A DNA stretch of 43,180 bases from an uncultured Collinsella sp. (GTDB lineage: Bacteria > Actinomycetota > Coriobacteriia > Coriobacteriales > Coriobacteriaceae): contig CAAEDE010000048.1 of NCBI GenBank assembly GCA_900754525.1, positions 1-43,180 on the forward strand, given 5' to 3'. A model generated the notes under the pieces. The model saw nothing but the letters and a program-made list of their open reading frames with translations. It had not been told where the DNA came from and did no database searches. The translations under genes and the position numbers were made by a program. Positions 23,381 through 31,452 of the stretch are shown here, piece by piece (within the stretch, counting starts at the first letter, position 1; the number at the start of each line of letters is the position of its first letter).

Positions 23381-24853
23381 TTACTTGGCCTGCTTATCGA
23401 GCGTGGGCTTCATGGCAATCAGGATTGCAGCGGCGACCACGGAGCCAATCACGATGTCCAGGCAGAACAGCGCGACGTTGTTGGTGGCCAGGGCGACGAT
23501 AAAGCCACCGTGCGGGACGTAGCAGTCGATGCCCTGGAAGGCGGCGAGGGCAGCACCCACGGCAGAGCCGATGCAGATGCCGGGCAGGGTGTGACCGAGG
23601 TCCTTGACCGCGAAGGGGATAGCGCCCTCGGTAATACCGATGCAGCCCATGAACAGTGCGGAGATACCCATCTGGCGATCGGCGTCATCGAACTTATTCT
23701 TGGCGATGAGCGCAGCGAGGCCACAGGCGATCGGGGGAATGGCGACGGCGACGCGGAACATACCGTTGGGGCCGTAGATGCCGGAGGCCATGATGGCCAT
23801 AGTAAAGGTCGAAGCGGTCTTGTTGATGGGGCCGCCCATATCGAAGGCGGTCATAACGCCAATGACCAGGCCCAGGACGACGGCGGAGCCGCCCTGCAGG
23901 CTACCGAGCACGCTGGTGAGCCAATCCATCACAAAGCCAAGCGGCGTGGCCAGGATGTAGATGTAGGCCATGCCCAGGACGAGCGAGGTCAGAATCGGGA
24001 TGATCAGGATCGGCATGATGGTCTGGATGGTGTTGTTGACCTTCCAGGTCTTCATCCAGCGGACAAAGTAACCGCAGATGACAGCCATGATCATGGCGCC
24101 CAAGAAGCCAGTCGAAACGCTGTTGCCGCTCGGGGTGACGACGGCGTTGTTGACCAAGTAGCCCAGGACAAAACCGGGGGCGAGCGCGGGCTTGCCGGCC
24201 ATCGAGTAGGCGATGTATGCCGCAAGCACCGGAATCATCATGGAGATGCCGGCCATGCCGATGGTGTTAAGGCTCACCATCAGCGGATTCGTAACCTCCA
24301 TGCCGTTGGCGCCGGCGGTACCGGATGCCAACGAGAAGGCGAGGAACACGCCACCGATAACGACAATGGGGATAAAATAGGAAACGCCGGTATTGAATGC
24401 ATTGAGCAGCGTCTTGCCAGGATCGGCAAAGATAGACTGCTTGGACGCCGGTGTCGGGGCCTGCGGGGCAGCGGAGACGGCCTTCTTCTCTGCCTTGGCC
24501 TCGGCCTTGGGCGCGTCAACGGCACCACCCGTCGCCTTGATAATCTCAACAGCCTGGTCGATGATCTTGACCGGATCGGCGATCACATCGGAAGTACCGA
24601 CCTTGAGGAACTTGCCCTCGGCCATCTTCTGCTCAAAACGGTCCTCGTTCTCGACACCCACGTCGACGGACTCCAGGACCAGGTCGGCGGAGTCCACGTC
24701 TTCCTGCGTGAGCTCATTCTCGATACCCAGGCCACCCTGAGCCTCGACCTTGCACTCGATGCCACGGGCGGCGCATTCATCCTGAATCGCCTTCTGGGCC
24801 ATATACGTGTGGGCGATACCCACGGTACAGGCGGCAACGCCTACGATCTTCAT
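23381..24853 (-). CDS. PTS fructose-type EIIBC permease
   Basis: A 490-residue sugar permease. The IIB domain (about 1-100) holds the phosphoryl-accepting Cys9 in AACTVGIAHTYMAQKAI; the usual CPTGIAHTY reads CTVGIAHTY here. An Ala/Lys/Pro-rich linker (about 115-140) leads to the IIC domain with about ten membrane segments (about 160-480), including MTAFDMGGPINKTA and GITEGAIPFAVKD, which are typical. No IIA domain is fused; it is supplied by the gene at 18857. The ATG at 24853 has GAGGGAAG upstream. It is the first gene of the operon. Fructose family membership does not prove fructose as the sugar. Confidence 0.94.
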   Translation of the reverse strand: MKIVGVAACTVGIAHTYMAQKAIQDECAARGIECKVEAQGGLGIENELTQEDVDSADLVLESVDVGVENEDRFEQKMAEGKFLKVGTSDVIADPVKIIDQAVEIIKATGGAVDAPKAEAKAEKKAVSAAPQAPTPASKQSIFADPGKTLLNAFNTGVSYFIPIVVIGGVFLAFSLASGTAGANGMEVTNPLMVSLNTIGMAGISMMIPVLAAYIAYSMAGKPALAPGFVLGYLVNNAVVTPSGNSVSTGFLGAMIMAVICGYFVRWMKTWKVNNTIQTIMPILIIPILTSLVLGMAYIYILATPLGFVMDWLTSVLGSLQGGSAVVLGLVIGVMTAFDMGGPINKTASTFTMAIMASGIYGPNGMFRVAVAIPPIACGLAALIAKNKFDDADRQMGISALFMGCIGITEGAIPFAVKDLGHTLPGICIGSAVGAALAAFQGIDCYVPHGGFIVALATNNVALFCLDIVIGSVVAAAILIAMKPTLDKQAK

Positions 24854-24953
24854 TGCTTCCCTCTTTTCATAGAGTTGCGTGCGCAAGACACCGTTTGCGG
24901 AGGCCTCCGGAGCATCCCCTGCCGTTTGGACTTGCTGTCTTTTCGACAAGACC

Positions 24954-24983
24954 AATATAGGTGCTCGTTTTTCTTAATGCCAG
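24954..24983 (-). promoter_or_regulatory. Possible promoter of the sugar operon
   Basis: On minus, CTGGCA (24978-24983) and TATATT (24954-24959) are 18 bp apart, about 100 bp ahead of the IIBC start. The -35 match is only moderate. Confidence 0.35.
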
Positions 24984-25013
24984 CTTATTTCGGTAAACGC
25001 GCAGGTCAGAGCG

Positions 25014-25046
25014 TTGGTTATGCGATTTAGTTATGCGTTTAACCAA
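25014..25046. promoter_or_regulatory. Dyad and direct repeats upstream of the sugar operon
   Basis: TTGGTTA (25014-25020) is inverted as TAACCAA (25040-25046). Between them GTTATGCG occurs twice (25017 and 25030), 13 bp apart. Placed some 30-60 bp upstream of the candidate -35 box, it is the best site for the neighbouring LacI regulator, though it is not the usual central-CG LacI palindrome. Confidence 0.4.
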
Positions 25047-25268
25047 AAATGAATCCTGCGATTTTACCCTCGATTTCAAAAGTCAAGAAGTATTTGATTT
25101 TCTCGGTAGACGGCAGATGCGCATGCCGGTCACAAATTTCGACCCCACCCGTATGCCGCATTTGTTGCATACTCATATGAAAGGATAAAACCGCTCACCG
25201 AAGCGCATCCCTCACCAAGACTCAAAGTCATCATGTTGGAAAATGCTCATCTGTCGGAAGGAGTCGCT

Positions 25269-26279
25269 GTGGCAAAACAGCGCGTTACGATCGCAGACGT
25301 CGCTCGAGAGGCGGGAACCTCGACGGCAAGCGTCTCGTATTACCTCAACGACAAACGAGAAAAGCTTAGCGAGAAGACGCAGAACAAAATCGCGCGCGTC
25401 ATTAAGGAACTCGGATACGTTCCCAACGCCCAAGCGCAGACGCTCACCGGCAAGCAAACCCACGTCATCGCCATCATCATTTTGGATAACACCAACAAAT
25501 GGGCGGGGCTCGTTCTCAATGGCATGGAGCAGGTCATGCTCCCCGCGGGCTACCAGACGGTCGTTTGCACGAGCAACTTTAACCCCGAGACCGAGCTCAT
25601 GTATGTCGACAAAATGCTCTCGCTGGGCGTCGATGGCTTTATCATCCAGCCCACGGCAAACTTCAAAGCCGTGCACGACCGCATTAGACGCGCCGGCAAG
25701 CCGGTCGTCTTTTTCGATGCGGCCATCTATAGCCCAGGTACCAGCTGGATCAAAACCAACCTTTACGACGGCGTGTACAACGCCACACAGGCACTCCTCG
25801 ACGCCGGCTACGAAGATTTCTTTTCCATTGCCGCCAACATGACCGAAATGCGCACCCGCATGGAGCGTTTTCAGGGGTATGCCGAGGCGCTGGCCGCGAA
25901 TGGGCAGCTCTACAAAGCGATTCCCATCGATCACAACAAGCCGTCAATCAACGAGCTTACCGAGTACTTTAAATTCAAGTTCAATCCCGCCAAGCGTACG
26001 CTCATCTTTGTCCAAAACCAATGGGCGCTCCCCCGCGTCTACAAGGCGCTTCAGCCCATGGCCCATCTGCTTCCGCAGCAAATCGGCCTTTTGGGACTCA
26101 ACTGCGAAGACTGGACTAATCTCACCACGCCGACCGTCTCCACCATCATCGAGCCCGTCGACCAGGAAGGTCGCGAAGCAGCCGAGATGCTGCTCGCCCT
26201 ACTTGACGGCAGCGGCGAACCCGGCGAGCAGCGCATTCTCGAGTGCAAGCTCAACTGGCTCGACTCCACCTCGATCTAG
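25269..26279 (+). CDS. LacI-family regulator of the adjacent sugar operon
   Basis: A 336-residue regulator with headpiece AKQRVTIADVAREAGTSTASVSYYLNDKREKLSEKTQNKI and a sugar-binding domain from about residue 60. The stretch LGVDGFIIQPTANF and the following FFDAAIYSPGTSWIKTN recall the KdgR subgroup of LacI proteins, but the effector may well be different. GTG at 25269 is preferred: AAGGAG is six bases upstream, and the headpiece begins right there. An in-frame ATG at 25233 lacks a site. Its divergent placement beside the PTS operon makes that operon the likely target. Confidence 0.93.
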   Translation: MAKQRVTIADVAREAGTSTASVSYYLNDKREKLSEKTQNKIARVIKELGYVPNAQAQTLTGKQTHVIAIIILDNTNKWAGLVLNGMEQVMLPAGYQTVVCTSNFNPETELMYVDKMLSLGVDGFIIQPTANFKAVHDRIRRAGKPVVFFDAAIYSPGTSWIKTNLYDGVYNATQALLDAGYEDFFSIAANMTEMRTRMERFQGYAEALAANGQLYKAIPIDHNKPSINELTEYFKFKFNPAKRTLIFVQNQWALPRVYKALQPMAHLLPQQIGLLGLNCEDWTNLTTPTVSTIIEPVDQEGREAAEMLLALLDGSGEPGEQRILECKLNWLDSTSI

Positions 26280-26398
26280 ACTGCGGGACAAATGAATCAG
26301 TAGCGTCTATCCCAAATCTTAAGTATTTGTTCGGCAGAACGGCCCCTGCCGGCTCCTGCTAGACTGGTAGATTCCCAACCGTCCATCCAGGAGCCTCC

Positions 26399-27382
26399 AT
26401 GTCGCGCAAGTCCGCCTACAAGCAAGTACTTTCCATCGGCACCGCCGTGGTGCTGGGGTTTGCACTGTTTACGGGATCGCTCGACGGAGCTCCCAAGCTG
26501 CTGTCGCCGCAAAGCGATGAACAGGCGGCGGCTCTGGCCGAAAAACAAAACGAGAGCCCCAGCCGCACCGACGACGAGGCAGACCTGGTCGCCCGGCTCG
26601 AATCGGGAACAGCGAGTTCCTCGGACTCTCAAAATAGCCAAGACTCTGGCGATGGCTCCGATTCCGCCGCAACCGACACCGATGACGACGTTTCCGCGGA
26701 CAGTGCCGCCACCCCCATCGACGAGGTCGAAAACCCCGATCTCAACCGCGCCCGCGGTGTTTATCTCAGCAGCATTCCCGACTACGCCGGCAACCCCTAC
26801 GTCGCCCTTCGCGCCGACAGCACGCACCCGCTCGGCACACCATCATTCACGCTCGATGAATACGAGCGCGCTACAGAAGAGGGCTGCTTTAAGAAGTTCT
26901 CCAAGCTCGACAGCCTGGGCCGCACCCGCAAAGCACTCGCCTGCGTGGGCCCCGAATCACTCGGTCAAGGTGAGCGCGGCGATATCTCGCGTATCCATCC
27001 TGCCGGTTGGCACCAGCAGCGCTACGACTTTATTCCGGGCCAGAGCCTCTACAACCGCTGCCACCTTATCGCCTGGTCGCTCTGCGGCGAAAACGCCAAC
27101 CGCAAAAATCTCCTCACCGGCACGCGCTATCTCAACGAAACGGGCATGCTGCCGTTTGAGGAGCAGATTCTCGGCTACATCCGCGACACGGGCAACCATG
27201 TGCTCTACCGCGTCACGCCCATGTATAACGAAGAGGAACTTGTCTGCCGCGGCGTGCGCCTTGAGGCGCAATCGGTCGAGGACCACGGCAAGACCCTGTG
27301 CTTCCACGTGTACTGCTATAACCTACAGCCGCATGTGCAGATCGACTACGCTACCGGCCGCAATCAAGCCTCGGGAGACTAG
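26399..27382 (+). CDS. Membrane-anchored or secreted DNA/RNA non-specific endonuclease
   Basis: A 327-residue protein. Residues 10-27 form a hydrophobic signal anchor after a basic start. Residues 45-110 are a Ser/Asp/Glu-rich linker. The catalytic part (about 118-310) belongs to the NUC/EndA-type beta-beta-alpha-metal nucleases: YNRCHLIAWSLCGENANRKNLLTGTRYLN gives the presumed general base His222 and metal-binding Asn residues. The DRGH motif of the family reads NRCH, as in several streptococcal DNases. It may degrade extracellular DNA for nutrition or uptake. AGGAG precedes the ATG. It is a single gene. Confidence 0.88.
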   Translation: MSRKSAYKQVLSIGTAVVLGFALFTGSLDGAPKLLSPQSDEQAAALAEKQNESPSRTDDEADLVARLESGTASSSDSQNSQDSGDGSDSAATDTDDDVSADSAATPIDEVENPDLNRARGVYLSSIPDYAGNPYVALRADSTHPLGTPSFTLDEYERATEEGCFKKFSKLDSLGRTRKALACVGPESLGQGERGDISRIHPAGWHQQRYDFIPGQSLYNRCHLIAWSLCGENANRKNLLTGTRYLNETGMLPFEEQILGYIRDTGNHVLYRVTPMYNEEELVCRGVRLEAQSVEDHGKTLCFHVYCYNLQPHVQIDYATGRNQASGD

Positions 27383-27445
27383 GGCCGACCAAGCTGCCCC
27401 AAACCTAACATGATCCGTTTTCCTCTGTCCCCTAGGGATCAAAAA

Positions 27446-27474
27446 GGGCCGCCCTGGATTGCCCAGAGCGGCCC
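27446..27474 (-). terminator. Terminator behind the EF-G-like gene
   Basis: GGGCCGC (27446-27452) pairs with GCGGCCC (27468-27474); on minus it is followed by TTTTTG. It may also serve the convergent nuclease gene. Confidence 0.8.
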
Positions 27475-27510
27475 TTGCATCGGCATGTATGTTGCAGGCA
27501 AAGCCACACG

Positions 27511-29586
27511 CTACTTGGCGCGGCCCTCCTCATAGCGCTCGACCAGCTTGGCCTGAACGTCATAAGGCACCTGCTCGTAGCCGGCGGGCTTCATGGTAAA
27601 GTCGCCCGTGCCGCGCGTGATAGAGCGCAGGCGCGTCGAGTAATCCGTCAGCTCGGCGAGAGGTGCCTGGGCGATGACCACGGTGTCGCCGCGCTCATCG
27701 GTCTCCATGCCCGTCACGCGACCGCGCGATGCCGAGATGTCGCCCATCACGGCGCCGGCGTAGCTCTCGGGGATAGTCACCGTGATTTCCTCGATGGGCT
27801 CCAGCACCACCGGGTCGGCATCGGCGCATGCCTTGCGCAGGCCGATGCGAGCCGCCGCGCGGAACGCCATCTCGTTGGAGTCGACGCTGTGATACGAGCC
27901 GTCATACACCGCGACACGAATGCCCGTGAGCGGATAGCCGGCAATAATACCGTCCTTCATGGTCTCCTGGACGCCCTTGTCCACGGCGGGAATCAGCGAG
28001 CGCGGAATGCGGCCGCCCACGACCTCATCCACAAACTCGTAGCCGTCGCTCGTGCCGTCGGGCCCAATGAGCGGTTCAACGCGCAGCCAGCAGTCGCCAT
28101 ACTGACCGGCACCGCCAGTCTGCTTCTTGTGGCGGCCCTGGGCACTCGCCGTGCGGCGGATGGTCTCGCGATACGGAATGCGGATCGGCACGCTTTTGGC
28201 CACGACCTTGGTGCGATCTTCCAAACGGTTGAGCAGCACCGAAACCTGCGCCTCACCAACGGCGGAAATGATAGTCTGGCCCGTCTCCTCGTCGCGGTCG
28301 ATGCTCATGGTCGGATCGGCCTTGCACGCCTTCTCGATAAACGTGTAGAGCTTCTCCTCGTCACCGCGGTTCTCGGCCTCGATGGCGATGCGGTACTGCG
28401 AGTTGGGGAACTTGAACGCCGCCGCCTCAACCTTACCGGTAATGGAGAGCGTATCGCCCGTCTCGGCAGCCAGCTTGGGCGCCACGATGATATCGCCGGC
28501 GTAGGCGTGACCGACCTCGGTCATGTCGCGACCGCACATCACATACAGGTGAGCCAGACGATCGCTCTTGCGCGTGCGGGCGTTGATCAGCTCAAGACCC
28601 GGCTCAAGCGTACCCGTCAGCACCTTGATAAAGCTGATGCGACCCTGCTGCGGATCAGCCAACGTCTTAAACACAAACGCCACCGGACGGTCATCGTCGC
28701 TCGAAATCTTGAGCGAATCACCGTCGATGAGCGGCATCTCGCCGTAGTCCGTCGGCGCCGGGAAGTATGTGGCGATGTCGTCCATCAGCGAGTTGACGCC
28801 CTGCTCCTTGATGCAATCGCCCGCAAAGACCGGCACAAAGATGCGCTCGGCGATCGCCTTCGACAGCAGGCCTTCAAGCTCCTCCTGCGTCAGCGTCTCC
28901 TCGCCTTCCAGGTACTTCATCATCAGCTCATCGTCGGCCTCGGCCACCAACTCGCACAGATGGTCATGGGCCTCCTCGGCCTGGGCACGATACTCCTCGG
29001 GAATCTCCGACTCAACGGCTTCGGCGCCGTTGCAATGGCGCGCCTTCATGCGCACCAGGTCGATAATGCCGTCAAAGCCCTCGCCCTCGCCCCAGGGAAG
29101 GGTCACGGCGCCCAGGCGCGTGCCAAAGCGCTCCTGCAGCAGGTCCATCGTGGTCGCAAAGCTGGCCTCGGAGCGCGACAGGCGGTTTACGAACACCGCA
29201 CGCGCCAGGCGCAGGTCCTCGGCGGCATACCAGAGCTTAACCGTCGTAGGCTGCGGGCCGGCCTCGGCGTCGACCACAAACAGAGCCGTCTCGCAGACGC
29301 TCATCGCGGCAAAGGCGTCGCCGATAAAATCGGGGTAGCACGGGGCATCGAGCACATTGATGCGCGCGCCCTTCCAGTCGATCGGCGCAATGGTCGTCGA
29401 GATGGAAAACGCACGCTTGACCTCTTCGGGGTCATAGTCGAGCGTGGGCTTGGTGCCGTCGTGGCCGCCCAGGCGGGCGGTCTTGCCGGAAAGGTGGAGC
29501 ATGGCCTCGGCGAGTGAAGTCTTGCCCACCCCGCCTTGGCCTACGAGCACCACGTTCCTTACATTGCCGGTCTTGGGAGCACCCAT
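27511..29586 (-). CDS. EF-G-like GTPase with divergent nucleotide motifs
   Basis: A 691-residue protein with the five-domain plan of elongation factor G, close to the EF-G2/EF-G-like group rather than the housekeeping factor. G1 is GQGGVGKT (16-23). The switch I motif RGITI is replaced around AFSIS (59-63). G3 reads DAPCYPD (80-86) instead of DTPGHVD, so the catalytic His is Tyr. G4 reads NRLS (134-137), losing the Asp that selects guanine. The domain IV tip (QTGGAGQYGDCWLRVEP) and domain V are kept. It may bind ribosomes without normal GTP hydrolysis; function unknown. AAGGAGGTCATC fixes the ATG at 29586. Confidence 0.9.
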   Translation of the reverse strand: MGAPKTGNVRNVVLVGQGGVGKTSLAEAMLHLSGKTARLGGHDGTKPTLDYDPEEVKRAFSISTTIAPIDWKGARINVLDAPCYPDFIGDAFAAMSVCETALFVVDAEAGPQPTTVKLWYAAEDLRLARAVFVNRLSRSEASFATTMDLLQERFGTRLGAVTLPWGEGEGFDGIIDLVRMKARHCNGAEAVESEIPEEYRAQAEEAHDHLCELVAEADDELMMKYLEGEETLTQEELEGLLSKAIAERIFVPVFAGDCIKEQGVNSLMDDIATYFPAPTDYGEMPLIDGDSLKISSDDDRPVAFVFKTLADPQQGRISFIKVLTGTLEPGLELINARTRKSDRLAHLYVMCGRDMTEVGHAYAGDIIVAPKLAAETGDTLSITGKVEAAAFKFPNSQYRIAIEAENRGDEEKLYTFIEKACKADPTMSIDRDEETGQTIISAVGEAQVSVLLNRLEDRTKVVAKSVPIRIPYRETIRRTASAQGRHKKQTGGAGQYGDCWLRVEPLIGPDGTSDGYEFVDEVVGGRIPRSLIPAVDKGVQETMKDGIIAGYPLTGIRVAVYDGSYHSVDSNEMAFRAAARIGLRKACADADPVVLEPIEEITVTIPESYAGAVMGDISASRGRVTGMETDERGDTVVIAQAPLAELTDYSTRLRSITRGTGDFTMKPAGYEQVPYDVQAKLVERYEEGRAK

Positions 29587-29896
29587 GATGACCTCCTTGC
29601 AGGGCCGCGCGCATTGCGCGACGCCAACGGGGAGAGTTCGCGGTCGGTGCCATCCCGGGAGCAGCATGGTCGGCAGCCGAGCCGACTCACCCTCCAAATG
29701 TCCTATGCCACCACCCTACCCTCACGGGCGACCGTCCATGCACACCTTTCGGCACACGTATGAATACAGGCGGCGAGAGGAAGAGACAAGCTTGTGAGGC
29801 GATTATTGAACCCCGCCGATGCAAACAAAAAGCCGCCACAGACCGTAAGACCTGCGGCGGCTTCGCCTCAATTAATAGTTGAGCAAATACCTGAGC
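29587..29896. other. 310-bp region between the EF-G-like and amino-acid ABC genes
   Basis: It holds the terminator of the ABC operon (29830-29863) and the leader of the EF-G-like gene with a GC hairpin (CGTCGCGCAATGCGCG, about 29608-29623). A weak promoter pair, TTGTCT and TATTCA with 17 bp between, lies about 29765-29795 on minus. No gene was seen. Confidence 0.45.
29830..29863 (-). terminator. Terminator of the amino-acid ABC operon
   Basis: On minus, AAGCCGCC...GGCGGCTT with an inner GGTC/GACC pair, followed by TTTGTTTGC, 34 bp after the ATPase stop. Confidence 0.85.
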
Positions 29897-30661
29897 CTAT
29901 CCCTCGATGCGGCTCAAAAACTCACGCGTGCGCTGCTCGCGCGGATGGTCGATAACCTGCTCGGCGGGCCCCTTCTCGACAATACGACCGCCGTCCATAA
30001 AGACCACGCGATCGGCAACATCGCGCGCAAACTGCATTGCGTGGGTCACGATCACCATCGTCATATTCTGCGCCGCAAGGTCTTTAATGACACGCAGCAC
30101 CTCGGCCGTCAGCTCGGGATCGAGTGCCGAGGTCGGCTCGTCAAAGAACAGGATCTCCGGGTCGAGCGCTAGGGCGCGGGCAATACTCACGCGCTGTTGC
30201 TGACCGCCCGAAAGCTCACAAGGAACCTTGTTCTCGTTGCCCGTAAGCCCCATTTGCGCAATCAGCTCGTGAGCACGAGCTTCCGCCTGCTCGCGCGGGC
30301 GCTTAAGCACGCGGATCGGCGCGTCGATGATGTTTTTCATCACGGTATAGTGCGGGAACAGGTTGTAATTTTGGAACACCAGGCCGAATCGCGAGCGCGC
30401 CTGCTTGGGCACATCGCCCTTCGCATAGACCGCGCCCGAACCCGCATCCGTCGCAACGGTAAGGTCGCCAAACGAGAGCGAGCCTCCGTCGAGTGTCTCG
30501 AGCAGCGTGGCACACCGCAGCAGCGTGGACTTGCCGCCGCCCGAAGGCCCGATAATCGCCACGACCTCGCCACGCTTCACCTCAAGCGAGATATCCTTGA
30601 GCACCTCATTGCCGCCAAACGCCTTGCGCGCGTTTTCGATTTTCATCACTGAGTTAGTCAT
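29897..30661 (-). CDS. Amino-acid ABC importer, ATP-binding subunit (GlnQ/HisP type)
   Basis: A 254-residue ATPase energising import of a polar amino acid or related compound. Walker A GPSGGGKST, Q-loop FQNYNLFPH, signature LSGGQQQRVSIARALAL, Walker B ILFFDEPTSALDPE and switch VTHAMQFARDVADRV are all normal. It is the last gene of the operon, overlapping the permease stop by eight bases (ATGACTAA), which implies coupled translation. Confidence 0.95.
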   Translation of the reverse strand: MTNSVMKIENARKAFGGNEVLKDISLEVKRGEVVAIIGPSGGGKSTLLRCATLLETLDGGSLSFGDLTVATDAGSGAVYAKGDVPKQARSRFGLVFQNYNLFPHYTVMKNIIDAPIRVLKRPREQAEARAHELIAQMGLTGNENKVPCELSGGQQQRVSIARALALDPEILFFDEPTSALDPELTAEVLRVIKDLAAQNMTMVIVTHAMQFARDVADRVVFMDGGRIVEKGPAEQVIDHPREQRTREFLSRIEG

Positions 30662-31307
30662 GATAATAGTCCAGCTTCTTTTCGGCGGCGCCCAGCAGCA
30701 TCTCGACGACGAAGTTAAAGACCCAGTAGATTAGCGCCGCGATCGCAAACGGCACCATGCTCACCTGCGAGGCGACCAGCGCCTTGGCCGTCGAGAACAT
30801 CTCACCCACGCCAATGGCAAACGCCAGCGACGTGTCCTTGACCAGCGTGATGATCTCGTTGCCCATCGCAGGCAGAATACGCTTGGCGACCTGCGGCATC
30901 ACGATATACAGAAACGTCTGCATGCGCGAGTAGCCCAGCACCTCGGCAGCCTCGTATTGACCGCGAGGAATGGACTGCAGGCCCGATCGATAGATCTCGG
31001 CAAAATAGCCGGCGTAGTTGATGATGAACGCCACGACGCACGCCGTCCACTTGGAATCGGGCGTGAGCGAAATGCCAAACACGTAGTACGGGGCAAAGTA
31101 GATGGCAAACATCTGCAGCATGAGCGGCGTACCGCGCATGACCGAAATGTAGATGCGCGCAATCCAGCGAAGCGGCGCGATTTTGCTCATGCGCATAAAC
31201 GCCACGGGGATTCCCAGCGGAATCGACCCCAGCAGCGTCAGCACAAACAACTGCAAACTGACCAAGAATCCCTGGCCAAGCATCTGCATCATGACTTGGA
31301 TAGACAA
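30654..31307 (-). CDS. Amino-acid ABC importer, permease subunit
   Basis: A 217-residue membrane protein of the HisM/GlnP type, about five membrane helices, with the family loop EIYRSGLQSIPRGQYEAAEVLGYSRMQTFLYIVMPQ, which docks on the ATPase. Being a single permease gene, it probably forms a homodimer. The reading frame starts with TTG at 31307 behind GAGAGGG; an ATG five codons later (31292) is the alternative. The substrate family is polar amino acids by homology only. Confidence 0.93.
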   Translation of the reverse strand: MSIQVMMQMLGQGFLVSLQLFVLTLLGSIPLGIPVAFMRMSKIAPLRWIARIYISVMRGTPLMLQMFAIYFAPYYVFGISLTPDSKWTACVVAFIINYAGYFAEIYRSGLQSIPRGQYEAAEVLGYSRMQTFLYIVMPQVAKRILPAMGNEIITLVKDTSLAFAIGVGEMFSTAKALVASQVSMVPFAIAALIYWVFNFVVEMLLGAAEKKLDYYHD

Positions 31308-31349
31308 CCTACCCTCTCTTTCACAGCAACAGAACAGCGGGCGTTAATT

Positions 31350-31452
31350 GAAATAGGCACAGTGCCCAAGATTGCGAGCGACAAGCCCGACGAAGCGTAC
31401 TTTGGTACGCGAGGAGGGTTGGAGCCGCAAGGTTGGGTGCTGTGGCTATTTC
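31350..31452 (-). repeat. Nested fold-back between the binding-protein and permease genes
   Basis: Arms 31350-31375 and 31427-31452 match inverted at about 20 of 26 positions (GAAATAG...ATTGC type). A perfect inner hairpin GCGTAC-TTTG-GTACGC lies at 31395-31410. The outer arm overlaps the stop codon of the binding-protein gene. Such structures commonly protect the upstream binding-protein message and reduce readthrough, which gives excess binding protein over permease. A repeated mobile hairpin that landed here is also possible. Confidence 0.7.

Larger units (their letters stand above)
24854..25268. other. 415-bp divergent region between the sugar operon and its LacI regulator
   Basis: Contains the candidate operon promoter (24954-24983), a repeat cluster at 25014-25046, an AT-rich tract (25047-25110) and a region of mixed sequence up to the regulator's ribosome site. 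The GC palindrome GGAGGCCTCC (24898-24907) lies in the operon leader. No small gene was found. Confidence 0.5.

Noticed and set aside
21896..25030. Plus-strand open frame of about 1040 codons opposite the sugar operon
   Set aside because: It mirrors the GatZ-like and IIBC genes, which have clear families and ribosome sites. Its product is a Gly/His/Asp/Leu-rich antisense translation without a recognisable domain.
27475..29517. Plus-strand open frame of 680 codons opposite the EF-G-like gene
   Set aside because: It is an antisense shadow of a conserved GTPase and would run through that gene's terminator.
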